Origin: Prevotellaceae bacterium
GTDB lineage: Bacteria > Bacteroidota > Bacteroidia > Bacteroidales > Bacteroidaceae
Assembly: GCA_031262265.1 (NCBI GenBank)
Contig: JAISIB010000014.1
Span: 1-23,555, forward strand
DNA: 23,555 bases
Direction of reading: 5' to 3'
The notes under the pieces were generated by a model. That model was not told where the DNA came from. It searched no databases and worked only from the letters and a program-made list of their open reading frames with translations. A program made the position numbers and the translations under genes. Below are positions 9,201-16,216 of this stretch, one piece after another (position 1 is the stretch's first letter; each line of letters opens with the position of its first letter).

Positions 9201-9446
9201 ATGATTCCGTTGGCTATCAGTCAGGGACAGGGCGCCGAGATGTGGCGGCCGCTCGGTGTGGCGGTAATCGGCGGACTTACGATTTCTACCGTCTTGACTT
9301 TGATACTTGTTCCCGTACTTTATTGTATGTTTGCCGGTACGGGCATCAAACGTCAACGTCGCAAATTGGCTAAGAGTCGTGAGTTGAACGCATATTACCA
9401 AGAACATAAGACCGAAATGACTAAACAAAAAATTACAAGAGTATGA
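6279..9446 (+). CDS. RND efflux pump, AcrB/HAE1-type inner-membrane transporter
   Basis: At 1055 residues this is full length for the family. It shows the twofold RND layout: TM1, a large periplasmic porter loop (about 30-335), TM2-TM6, a long amphipathic linker, TM7, a second porter loop and TM8-TM12. The proton-relay residues are present: Asp399 and Asp400 in GMVVDDAIVVLENV (TM4) and Lys930 in IGIVVKNGIVLIDFVN (TM10), so it should be an active proton-driven antiporter. It exports drugs, dyes or bile-type compounds together with the two preceding gene products. It has the same position as the pump of the XepCAB system of P. gingivalis. Its stop TGA overlaps the ATG of the next small gene (ATGA, 9443-9446), suggesting translational coupling. 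Confidence 0.95.
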   Translation: MSLYEGAVKKPIMTMLCFVGVAIFGLYSLSRLPIDLLPDIESNMIMVMTSYPGASASDIENNLSRPLENTLNTVSNLKHITSNSSENSSLIILEFEYGYDIDVLTNDVRDKLDMITSVLPDGAQTPIIFKFSTDMIPIMMLSVQAQESQAALYKILDDNVANPLARISGVGSVSIAGAPQREIDVYCDPNKLEAYNLTVETISSLIAAENQNIPGGNFDIGNETYALRVEGEYADSRQLNNLVVGTYNGAIVYLRDVARVEDRLEERAQESYTNGVRGGMIVVQKQSGANSVQIANAVREALPALQKNLPPDVQLGVIMDTSDNIKLTISTLAETVILAIVFVIMVVFFFLGRWRATVIIGLVIPFSLIASFIYLAITGGTINIISLSALSIAIGMVVDDAIVVLENVTNHIERGADPKQAAVHGTNEVAVSVIASTMTIFAVFFPLTMVSGMTGVLFKQLGWMMCIIIFISLVSSLALTPMMCSQMLRLQKKQTRGFQAFYSPIRKMLDALDHWYSRMLNSAVRHRLAVVIGCAAFFLISLLCARYIGTEFFPTQDSGNISATLEMPIGTRMEISKDVASRITAQWRKEYPEIQVLNYRVGQADADNVFASMSENGPHIMTFQVRLSDKDERKRSMTEIADGMRADLVAYPELAKYQITAGGNAGMGGQSTADFEIYGYDMAATDTVAQVLKRELAAVKGVTEINISRGDYAPEYQVDFDREKLALHGLNLATAGSYLRNRINGSTASQYREDGDEYDIKVRYAPEFRTSLEDIENILLYNALGESIRVKEVGQVVERFAPPTIERKDRERIVTVSAVLSDVPLSDVVEAGQKLIDDLDLPAGISVQVAGTYEDQMESFQDLATLALLIVVLVFIVMAAEFESLTYPFVIMFSIPFAVSGVLIALFFTGITLNVMSLLGGIMLIGIVVKNGIVLIDFVNLCRERGQSVINAVITGGKSRLRPVLMTTSTTVLGMIPLAISQGQGAEMWRPLGVAVIGGLTISTVLTLILVPVLYCMFAGTGIKRQRRKLAKSRELNAYYQEHKTEMTKQKITRV

Positions 9447-9736
9447 AATCTATACTTATCACCTTTGACCAGGCTTATTACGAACGCATATTGGCCGTAC
9501 TCGACCGTCAAAACTGTCGAGGCTTTACTCACTGGGAACAAGTACAAGGGCGCGGTTCAAAGACCGGCGAGCCGCACTACGGTAGCCACGCGTGGCCTTC
9601 TATGAATTCGGCCATTATTACCATCGTAGATGACGCCAAAGTGCCGACATTGCTCGACATTCTCCATCGCATGGACAAGGAAACCGAGCAACTCGGCTTG
9701 CGGGCATTCGTCTGGAACATAGAACAGACCGTTTAA
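9443..9736 (+). CDS. PG0541-family transporter-associated small protein
   Basis: The 97-residue soluble protein has no signal peptide or membrane segment. By sequence and position it belongs to the small family named after P. gingivalis PG0541, which sits directly after the RND pump gene of the same operon type. An N-terminal beta-alpha unit (MKSILITFDQAYYERILAVL), a Gly-rich middle loop (about residues 32-48) and a second unit beginning IITIVDD give a ferredoxin-like outline reminiscent of PII and CutA-like proteins; that resemblance is inference. Its ATG lies within the pump stop, so dosage is tied to the pump. It may bind the cytoplasmic face of the pump or sense a small ligand. A strong terminator follows 25 bases after its stop. 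Confidence 0.75.
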   Translation: MKSILITFDQAYYERILAVLDRQNCRGFTHWEQVQGRGSKTGEPHYGSHAWPSMNSAIITIVDDAKVPTLLDILHRMDKETEQLGLRAFVWNIEQTV

Positions 9737-9761
9737 CGGTTCATACGATTCCCAACCAACA

Positions 9762-9797
9762 AGAGGCCGTACTTATCTAAGTATGGTCTCTTTTTTT
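9762..9797 (+). terminator. Rho-independent terminator of the efflux operon
   Basis: Bases 9762-9774 and 9779-9791 form a 13-bp stem with two G-U pairs and an ATCT tetraloop, followed directly by seven T (9791-9797). It ends the TetR-to-PG0541-like operon before the next promoter. Confidence 0.93.
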
Positions 9798-9863
9798 CTT
9801 ACGAGCTTATGCTCCTATCTAACTCTGAAAAATAATTTTCCGGCTTTGAAAATCCGCGATTAC

Positions 9864-9894
9864 TTTGATATGTTTCCGGAAAGCCCTACTTTTG
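9864..9894 (+). promoter_or_regulatory. Consensus Bacteroidota promoter upstream of the flavodiiron gene
   Basis: TTTG at 9864-9867 and TACTTTTG at 9887-9894 are separated by 19 bases, matching the -33 / -7 consensus (TTTG and TAnnTTTG) of the Bacteroidota housekeeping sigma factor. Transcription should start near 9901, giving a short leader before the ATG at 9918. This is the best promoter match in the window and probably drives the four genes to 14322. Confidence 0.8.
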
Positions 9895-9917
9895 CCAATT
9901 AATTCAGAATAAACGAT

Positions 9918-11105
9918 ATGAAAGTTACGACAACCCTCGTAAAAGGACGCGTGCATTACGTCGGAGTCAATGATACAACCAAACATCTCTTTGAGAACTT
10001 GTGGGTATTGCCTTACGGAGTCTCCTACAACTCGTACCTGATCGCCGATGATAAGGTCGCATTGGTAGACACGGTAGACGCTCGCATGTTTTCCGAGTAT
10101 CTGACGAAAATCCGTCAAGTCATCGGCGAACGCCCAATAGACTATCTGATCATCAATCACATGGAACCCGACCATTCGGGAGCAATCAAACTCATACGAC
10201 AGTACTATCCGCAGATAACCATCGTCGGCAACAAGCAAACGTTCGGGATGATTGAAGGTTTCTACGGTATTTACGACAACCGGCTCGTTGTAAAAGACGG
10301 CGAGACGCTCGACTTGGGGCATCATAAACTGACGTTTCACCTTACCCCCATGGTGCATTGGCCGGAGACTATGATGACGTACGACGCAACGGAACAGATT
10401 CTTTTCTCAGGCGATGCCTTCGGTTGCTTCGGCGCATTGGCCGGCGCATATATGGATACGAACATGGACACAACCCCTTACTGGGACGAAATGATTCGCT
10501 ACTACGCATGCATCGTCGGTAAGTACGGTGAACCGGTACAACGCGCCTTAAAAAAACTAAGCGGCCTGTCCTTACAAGTCATTGCTTCGACACACGGACC
10601 GGTGTGGACGGAAGAGATTACCCGCGTGGTTGGCGTCTACGATCGCCTGAGCCGATACGAACCGGACAGAGACGGTGTGCTAATTATCTACGGTAGCATG
10701 TACGGAAACACGGAGCGCATGGCAGAAGTCATCGCGGCACAGCTATCTGCCGACGGTATTAAAGACATTTGCGTGCATCCTGTCAGCACGAGCGATATTT
10801 CAGACATACTGAAAGACGTTTTCCGATACAAGTACATCCTGCTGGGTAGCCCGACCTACAACGGTGAAATATTTCCGGCCGTCGAGAGCGTCATGCACAA
10901 GATTGCCGCCCGCCAAGTCAAGAATCGTACGTTCGGATTCTTTGGTTCCTACTCATGGGCAGGAGCGGCCGTCAAAAAGATGAAAGCTTTCGCCGAAGCC
11001 AACAATTGGCAGTTGATAGGCGACCCTGTGGAGATGAAACACGCCATGACGCCCGAGATAGAAGAGCAGTGTAAACGACTGGCCGACGCAACGGCGCAAC
11101 GCTGA
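9918..11105 (+). CDS. FprA-family flavodiiron protein (A-type flavoprotein)
   Basis: The protein reduces oxygen to water and/or nitric oxide to nitrous oxide in the cytoplasm, protecting an anaerobe. Residues 1-250 are a metallo-beta-lactamase-like domain with the complete di-iron ligand set: His81, Glu83, Asp85 (with His86) in HMEPDHSG, His147, Asp166 in SGDAFGCFG and His226 in STHGPVW. Residues 253-395 are a flavodoxin domain whose FMN loop is YGSMYGNTE (258-266). The 395-residue length is normal for class A enzymes, with no fused rubredoxin or NADH oxidoreductase domain, so electrons must come from a separate donor not seen here. The start lies 17 bases after the predicted transcript start. 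The nagB gene follows after a 40-base A-rich gap. Confidence 0.94.
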   Translation: MKVTTTLVKGRVHYVGVNDTTKHLFENLWVLPYGVSYNSYLIADDKVALVDTVDARMFSEYLTKIRQVIGERPIDYLIINHMEPDHSGAIKLIRQYYPQITIVGNKQTFGMIEGFYGIYDNRLVVKDGETLDLGHHKLTFHLTPMVHWPETMMTYDATEQILFSGDAFGCFGALAGAYMDTNMDTTPYWDEMIRYYACIVGKYGEPVQRALKKLSGLSLQVIASTHGPVWTEEITRVVGVYDRLSRYEPDRDGVLIIYGSMYGNTERMAEVIAAQLSADGIKDICVHPVSTSDISDILKDVFRYKYILLGSPTYNGEIFPAVESVMHKIAARQVKNRTFGFFGSYSWAGAAVKKMKAFAEANNWQLIGDPVEMKHAMTPEIEEQCKRLADATAQR

Positions 11106-11145
11106 AAGAACAAACAACAGATATAATACAAAAAACAGACTACAA

Positions 11146-11955
11146 ATGAGACTTATTATCCAACCGGACTACCAGACGTTGTCCCAATGGGCAGCCAATT
11201 ACGTCGTGGTAGCCATTCGCAAAGCAAATCCAACAGAAGAAAAACCATTCGTATTGGGATTACCCACCGGATCGTCGCCGCTGGGTATGTACAAAGCCTT
11301 GATAAAGGCACACAAAGACGGGCTTGTTTCATTCCGCCACGTCGTTACCTTCAACATGGATGAATATGTCGGCTTACCGAAAGAACATCCTGAAAGCTAC
11401 TACTCATTCATGTGGAACAACTTCTTCCATCACATTGATATCTTACCCGAGAACGTCAATATACTCAACGGAAATGCCGTAAATTTACCGGAAGAATGCG
11501 CTCGTTACGAAGCGAAGATTACTTTCTACGGAGGCATCGACCTATTCTTGGGCGGTATTGGGCCGGACGGACATATCGCGTTCAACGAACCGGGTTCGTC
11601 GCTCTCTTCGCGCACGCGCATCAAGACGCTGACGACCGATACGCTCATCGCAAATTCACGCTTCTTCGACAATGATATAAACAAAGTGCCCAAAACTGCG
11701 TTGACCGTTGGCGTCGGAACCGTATTGGCTGCTCGCGAAGTGTTGATTATCGTCAACGGACATAACAAGGCGCGCGCTTTGCACCAGGCTGTGGAAGGTA
11801 GCGTTACGCAGATGTGGACAATCAGTGCTTTGCAGATGCACGAACACGGCATCATTGTCTGCGACGAAGCTTCTACTGAAGAATTGCGCGTAGGTACCTA
11901 TCGTTACTTCAAGGACATCGAAGCCGCCAACCTCGACCCGAATGCCTTGCTTTGA
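11146..11955 (+). CDS. nagB: Glucosamine-6-phosphate deaminase
   Basis: NagB converts glucosamine 6-phosphate to fructose 6-phosphate and ammonia, the last step feeding amino sugars into glycolysis. The 269-residue length is typical. Key residues fall at the same numbers as in the E. coli enzyme: Asp72 in FNMDEYVG, and Asp141, His143 and Glu148 in GPDGHIAFNEPGSS. The phosphate-binding loop is LPTGSSPLGMYKAL (39-52). This is the single-domain form without the extra C-terminal domain seen in some Bacteroidales paralogues. The 3' end overlaps the next gene by 14 bases in another frame. The A-rich 40-base gap upstream shows no clear promoter, so it is probably transcribed with the flavodiiron gene. 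Confidence 0.96.
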   Translation: MRLIIQPDYQTLSQWAANYVVVAIRKANPTEEKPFVLGLPTGSSPLGMYKALIKAHKDGLVSFRHVVTFNMDEYVGLPKEHPESYYSFMWNNFFHHIDILPENVNILNGNAVNLPEECARYEAKITFYGGIDLFLGGIGPDGHIAFNEPGSSLSSRTRIKTLTTDTLIANSRFFDNDINKVPKTALTVGVGTVLAAREVLIIVNGHNKARALHQAVEGSVTQMWTISALQMHEHGIIVCDEASTEELRVGTYRYFKDIEAANLDPNALL

Positions 11956-13183
11956 GGTCATGGCGCCGGTCGGCTCGCGCGATGCGCTAAGCGCGGCGAT
12001 ACAAGGCGGTGCTGACTCTATTTATTTCGGGATAGAACACCTGAATATGCGCGCGCGGTCGTCCAACAGCTTTACGATTGCCGATTTACGCGAAATCGCG
12101 CAGGTTTGTACGCGGCACGGGATGAAAAGTTACCTCACCGTCAATACTATCATCTACGATAATGACTTGATGATGATGCGCACTATTCTGGACGCAGCCA
12201 AAGACGCGGGCATCTCAGCCGTCATCGCAGCAGACGTGGCCGTCATGTCGTATGCGCGACAAATAGGGTTAGAAGTGCACTTATCCACGCAGCTAAATAT
12301 ATCCAACGCGGAAGCTTTGCGTTTCTATGCCCACTTTGCCGACGTGGTAGTACTTGCGCGCGAACTTAATCTGGAACAAACTGCGGAAATCTACCGTTGT
12401 ATTTGTAAAGAGAATATATGCGGGCCGAACGGCAAGCCCGTACGTATCGAAATGTTCTGCCACGGCGCGCTGTGTATGGCTGTCTCGGGCAAATGTTACT
12501 TATCGCTGCACGAAATGGACAGCTCGGCCAATCGCGGCGCGTGCATGCAAATGTGCCGCCGCTCGTATGTTGTACGCGACAAGGAAACCGATGCGGAGAT
12601 AGAGATAGACAATCAATATATCATGTCGCCGAAAGATTTGAAGACCATCCATTTTCTGAACAAGATGATAGACGCGGGCGTCAAGGTCTTCAAGATTGAA
12701 GGGCGCGCGCGAGGTCCCGAATATGTCCGCACGGTTTGCGAGTGTTACAAGGAAGCCATTCAGGCTTGTCTTGACGGCACGTTCACCGACGAACGTATTG
12801 CCGCGTGGGATGCACGTTTGCGCTCGGTCTTCAATCGAGGTTTCTGGGACGGATATTATCTGGGGCAACGCTTGGGAGAATGGACGCGCAACTACGGATC
12901 GGCGGCCACCGAGAAAAAAGTATATGTCGGACGCGGAATCAAATACTTCTCTAACATCGGCGTGGCAGAGTTCCTATGCGAAGCGGCGGAGATTTCCGTA
13001 GGCGACAAACTGCTGATTACCGGCCCTACGACCGGAGCCGTCTATCTAACGCTCGAAGAGGCGCGCGTAGACTTGAAAGCCGTGCAAACCGTACGACAAG
13101 GTGAACATTTCTCTATCAAAACCGACAAAATCAGACCCAGCGATAAATTATTTAAGATCGTACCCAACAAACGCCTCTCATAA
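11942..13183 (+). CDS. U32-family (collagenase-like) protein, probable tRNA hydroxylation or related Fe-S protein
   Basis: The 413-residue protein starts with the TIM-barrel-like U32 domain (MAPVGSRDALSAAIQGGADSIYFG) and carries the family signature at about 170-188: E-x-F-x-HGALC, then GKCYLS. Cys178, Cys185 and Cys201/Cys205 (GACMQMC) are placed like the 4Fe-4S ligands known in UbiU, UbiV and TrhP (YegQ). Members were first called peptidases. Better studied relatives do 5-hydroxyuridine formation in tRNA (TrhP) or oxygen-independent ubiquinone hydroxylation (UbiUV). A tRNA role is more likely in an anaerobe with menaquinone. A C-terminal beta domain (about 325-413) follows. The start ATG lies inside nagB (14-base overlap), indicating coupled translation. 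It might instead be an uncharacterised paralogue. Confidence 0.85.
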   Translation: MPCFEVMAPVGSRDALSAAIQGGADSIYFGIEHLNMRARSSNSFTIADLREIAQVCTRHGMKSYLTVNTIIYDNDLMMMRTILDAAKDAGISAVIAADVAVMSYARQIGLEVHLSTQLNISNAEALRFYAHFADVVVLARELNLEQTAEIYRCICKENICGPNGKPVRIEMFCHGALCMAVSGKCYLSLHEMDSSANRGACMQMCRRSYVVRDKETDAEIEIDNQYIMSPKDLKTIHFLNKMIDAGVKVFKIEGRARGPEYVRTVCECYKEAIQACLDGTFTDERIAAWDARLRSVFNRGFWDGYYLGQRLGEWTRNYGSAATEKKVYVGRGIKYFSNIGVAEFLCEAAEISVGDKLLITGPTTGAVYLTLEEARVDLKAVQTVRQGEHFSIKTDKIRPSDKLFKIVPNKRLS

Positions 13184-13203
13184 ACTCTCTTTTCAATCTA
13201 TCC

Positions 13204-14322
13204 ATGGACGCACAAGAACTTATTCACACCATTGCTCTCACGCAAGTGCCGGGCATCGGCTGTGTGCGCGGACGTATCCTGCTGCAAGCGGCAGGCAGTG
13301 CCGTACGCGTTTTTCACGATCGCCGATATTTGGCGCAACAGATACCCGGTATCAGCCGGAAGTTACTCGCCCTGCTCGATTGTCCGCAAGCGATCGAACG
13401 CGCACAAAGGGAGTACGAGTTTACCGTCAATAACCAAATTGCCTGTTTGTCCCTGTTAGACGAACGCTACCCGAAGCGTCTGCGCGAATGCGAGGACGCG
13501 CCGCTCCTATTGTTTTTTCGCGGAAACGCAGATCTCAACCAACGCCGCATCGTCAGTATCGTAGGCACCAGACGCCCCACGGACTACGGTAGACAGTTGT
13601 GTGAAAGTTTCATGCGCGACTTGCACGAACTGTGCCCCGACGTACTTATCATTAGCGGATTGGCGTACGGTATCGATATCAAAGCACATACGGCTGCGCT
13701 CTCCCACGGATTGGACACTATCGGCGTATTGGCGCACGGCTTAGACCGTATCTATCCGTCCGTTCACCGTAAGATAGCCATCGAAATGTTGCAGCACGGC
13801 GGACTACTGACGGAATATCTGACCGGAACACAGCCGGAAAGTTACAATTTCGTGGCGCGCAACCGAATCGTGGCCGGCATCAGCGATGCGACCGTCGTCG
13901 TGGAATCCCCCGTCAAAGGAGGTTCTTTGATTACGGCAGACTTGGCCGGCGGCTATCATCGCGATTGCTTCGCTTTTTCCGGACGCGCCTGCGATACGAA
14001 CTCGCAAGGATGCAACGCCCTGATACGTGACAACAAGGCGGCACTGATTCAGTCGGCTGCCGACCTCGTGGAAGCGATGCGTTGGGGCAGCCCGAACGAA
14101 CGAAAGACCTCAACGCCGGAACGGCAACCAAGCCTATTCCCCGACCTAACCCCCGATGAACGAGCTGTCGTATCCCTGTTGGAAAAAGGAGGCGAACTGC
14201 AACTCAATACGCTGCTCGTAGATGCAAATGTTCCGATCCACCAACTGCATTCCACCTTATTCGAGCTGGAAATGAAAGGCGTCATCCGCACACTGGCCGG
14301 CGGCATGTACCGATTGGCGTAA
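13204..14322 (+). CDS. dprA: DNA processing protein DprA (DNA uptake/transformation)
   Basis: DprA binds incoming single-stranded DNA in the cytoplasm and loads RecA during natural transformation. The 372 residues show three parts: an N-terminal helical region with a helix-hairpin-helix-like stretch (ALTQVPGIGCVRGRILLQAA), the Rossmann-type core with VGTRRPTDYGRQL near 120, ISGLAYGIDIKAHTAAL near 157 and ARNRIVAGISDATVVVE near 218, and a C-terminal winged helix from about 315. This is the full domain set, so the gene looks functional. It starts 20 bases after the U32 gene and is probably the last gene of the flavodiiron-nagB-U32-dprA unit. A short GC-poor hairpin follows at 14334-14350. Confidence 0.95.
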   Translation: MDAQELIHTIALTQVPGIGCVRGRILLQAAGSAVRVFHDRRYLAQQIPGISRKLLALLDCPQAIERAQREYEFTVNNQIACLSLLDERYPKRLRECEDAPLLLFFRGNADLNQRRIVSIVGTRRPTDYGRQLCESFMRDLHELCPDVLIISGLAYGIDIKAHTAALSHGLDTIGVLAHGLDRIYPSVHRKIAIEMLQHGGLLTEYLTGTQPESYNFVARNRIVAGISDATVVVESPVKGGSLITADLAGGYHRDCFAFSGRACDTNSQGCNALIRDNKAALIQSAADLVEAMRWGSPNERKTSTPERQPSLFPDLTPDERAVVSLLEKGGELQLNTLLVDANVPIHQLHSTLFELEMKGVIRTLAGGMYRLA

Positions 14323-14333
14323 ATACACTAAGC

Positions 14334-14350
14334 AGGAGGCCGTGTCTCTT
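14334..14350 (+). terminator. Possible weak terminator after dprA
   Basis: AGGAGGC (14334-14340) can pair with GTCTCTT (14344-14350) with two G-U pairs around a CGT triloop, twelve bases after the dprA stop. Only a short T run is present. It resembles a shortened version of the strong terminator at 9762-9797, which has the same outer sequence (GAGGCCGT ... TCTCTTT). Function is uncertain. Confidence 0.3.
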
Positions 14351-14378
14351 TGGTTGGTGCAATTCTGAGCGAACTGAA

Positions 14379-14518
14379 GAGTTAGATATTCTTGCTTTCT
14401 TCGTTCACTGTCTCTTTAACATCCCGTAGTCGTTGACATAAGCCGCTTTGTTAGTAAATTTAGCTCGTCAGTTGTTTAAACAAGCGAGTAAGATATTGCA
14501 ATAAGCGAGTTAGATATT
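14379..14518. repeat. Three copies of GAGT(T/A)AGATATT in the dprA-susD gap
   Basis: GAGTTAGATATT occurs at 14379-14390 and 14507-14518, and GAGTAAGATATT at 14486-14497. The last two are spaced exactly 21 bases and share the longer core AGCGAGT-A/T-AGATATT, so they face the same side of the helix. A perfect 12-bp palindrome TTGTTTAAACAA (14472-14483) lies directly before the pair. The rest of the 268-base gap 14323-14590 has no gene I can support. These may be protein-binding sites or remnants of a decayed repeat. Confidence 0.5.
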
Positions 14519-14538
14519 TCTACCGAGAAAAGCCTACG

Positions 14539-14574
14539 AAAAAAAGAAGGCGCACCAATGCGGCGCGCCTTCTT
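14539..14574 (-). terminator. Rho-independent terminator of the susC-susD operon
   Basis: Bases 14544-14553 (AAGAAGGCGC) pair perfectly with 14565-14574 (GCGCCTTCTT) around an 11-base loop. On the minus strand the stem is followed by seven T (plus-strand A run 14539-14545, partly within the stem). It lies 17 bases past the susD stop. Confidence 0.9.
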
Positions 14575-14590
14575 GATTGTGATGGGTTGA

Positions 14591-16195
14591 TTACTTCATT
14601 TGATCGTTGTAGTCGCTCTCACGCTTAGGAATAGCCCACTTCCAGAACGTATTCACATCGCCGAACGTGCCGGTGATGGAGGCGTGGAAGTTGCCGCCTT
14701 CGTCGAAACCATTGCGTCGGAACGTGCCGCCCCAACGTTTCTGGTCGAACCAACTACGTCCTTCGCCCCACAGTTCGAGACGGCGGTAGAACTTCACTTC
14801 TTCGAGCAAATCGGCGCCCGTCTTAGTGCAGGCGTAAGCAGCGTCGCGACCGGAGTCGCGATTGAGTGCCAACAAGACCTTTTGCGCTTCGCTGTCGTTA
14901 TTTAATCGGCACAAAGCTTCGGCTTCGATAAGCAGCATCTCCGACGTGCGGATGAACGGTACGCAGCCGACGCCGGGCAACGCCGTACAAGCGAACTTCA
15001 AGTTAGTATACGGGTAGATGACGGTCGCAGGTTTGTAGGCGCAAACAGACTGCGCGTAGGCGTTGGCTTTCTTTTGGGCGGCTTTGCCTGCATCGGTGTT
15101 CGAGAAGTTGCCGTAGCCGGTTGTCAGAATCAGATCATTAACGTCGCCGTTATCGCAGAACGTTTCTTTGTAAACGAACAGCCCTTTGCGAATGTCAGTA
15201 GCCGGAACGGCGTCTATCAGCTCGCGACTGGCCACCGTACCTCCTTCTGCGTCGGCGTAATATCCGTTGTAGGCCATCGTCACTTGCCAGCTCCAATAAT
15301 AAAGTTGTTCGGTAGGATCATTATAGCTGCCCCATATCCACTCGGAAGAGGGTGCGACGAAGCCTGCGCGGTAGTCGGCTACACTCATCAGCGACGAACC
15401 TTCTTCTGCCAGACGAGCTTTTTCAAGCGCGGTCTGATAGTCTTCTTTTGTCAGGGCGGCGCGTGCATAGACGGCATAAGCAACGTATATGTCGGGGAAG
15501 CAAGCTGCCGACGAGTCGAACACATCGGAACGTTTCAAGTCGGCCTTTTTATAAAGCTCAATAGCATCGTCCAAGTCTTTATAGATGCGCTCGTAGCATG
15601 CAGAGAGCGAAGATATTTTTTCGCCGTCCATCGATGAATTCAGTCGGAGAACCACACCGTCGGCAGCTCCGTTGTTGCTATCCGCCCAACTGTCGGCATA
15701 GAACTGTACGAGCATCAGATAAGCGTAGGCACGGAACGTCAGTGCTTCGGCTTTCAGAAACAAACGTACCTGTTCATCGCCTGCTGCGTTGTCGATATTC
15801 TCTAAATAAGTGTTAGCGTTGCCAATAATCATATAGTAGTAATACCAAGGATAATCGTCGTACTGCGTGTCGCTTCGTTGCGTATACAAACCATTGATGA
15901 TGGGCGCCCAACCCGGTGCAAACTCGGGAAACTGAAAATCACGCCCCATGTATTCGCCGTACATCATCATGATGGTACCTTCACCGTTAAACCCTTGTCC
16001 GTATCGCGCGTGCTGTCTGCTCATCAGTTTACAGATGCCGTTGAGTGCCTGCTTGGCATTCTCGACGCTGGCGAACATATCGCTGGTATCGGTAGAATCT
16101 GTTGGCGCTGTTTGCAACCAACTGTCCGAGCAGCTGCTCAGCAAAAAGAGCAAGCTCAGAATAGATACTGTTAGAATATGAATAGTATGTTTCAT
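14591..16195 (-). CDS. SusD/RagB-family nutrient-binding outer membrane lipoprotein
   Basis: This 534-residue protein is the surface glycan- or nutrient-binding partner of the SusC transporter next to it. It has a lipoprotein signal peptide ending LLSSC with Cys22 lipidated, then the usual N-terminal start of the fold (WLQTAPTDSTDTSDMFASVENAKQALNGI). TPR-like helices fill the first half, and the typical C-terminal region RTSEMLLIEAEALCRLNNDSEAQ ... LWGEGRSWFDQKRW is present (about 418-490). The length is normal. It begins 21 bases after the susC stop, so the pair is one operon, ending at the terminator 14539-14574. The substrate cannot be read from the sequence; the GH92-like gene beyond susC hints at mannose-containing glycans, but weakly. 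Confidence 0.93.
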   Translation of the reverse strand: MKHTIHILTVSILSLLFLLSSCSDSWLQTAPTDSTDTSDMFASVENAKQALNGICKLMSRQHARYGQGFNGEGTIMMMYGEYMGRDFQFPEFAPGWAPIINGLYTQRSDTQYDDYPWYYYYMIIGNANTYLENIDNAAGDEQVRLFLKAEALTFRAYAYLMLVQFYADSWADSNNGAADGVVLRLNSSMDGEKISSLSACYERIYKDLDDAIELYKKADLKRSDVFDSSAACFPDIYVAYAVYARAALTKEDYQTALEKARLAEEGSSLMSVADYRAGFVAPSSEWIWGSYNDPTEQLYYWSWQVTMAYNGYYADAEGGTVASRELIDAVPATDIRKGLFVYKETFCDNGDVNDLILTTGYGNFSNTDAGKAAQKKANAYAQSVCAYKPATVIYPYTNLKFACTALPGVGCVPFIRTSEMLLIEAEALCRLNNDSEAQKVLLALNRDSGRDAAYACTKTGADLLEEVKFYRRLELWGEGRSWFDQKRWGGTFRRNGFDEGGNFHASITGTFGDVNTFWKWAIPKRESDYNDQMK

Positions 16196-16216
16196 AATTG
16201 TTCGATATTATAAAGA

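Noticed and set aside
14379..14518. CRISPR array suggested by repeated GAGTWAGATATT
   Set aside because: Repeats are only 12 bases, irregularly spaced and have no proper spacers or cas genes nearby.
14323..14590. Insertion-sequence remnant suggested by AGGAGGCCGTGTCTC near 14334
   Set aside because: Only a short resemblance to transposon-like ends, no transposase fragment, no matching second end and no target duplication found.
15074..15637. 187-codon plus-strand open frame opposite susD
   Set aside because: Antisense to a complete SusD protein, with no family resemblance or own promoter.
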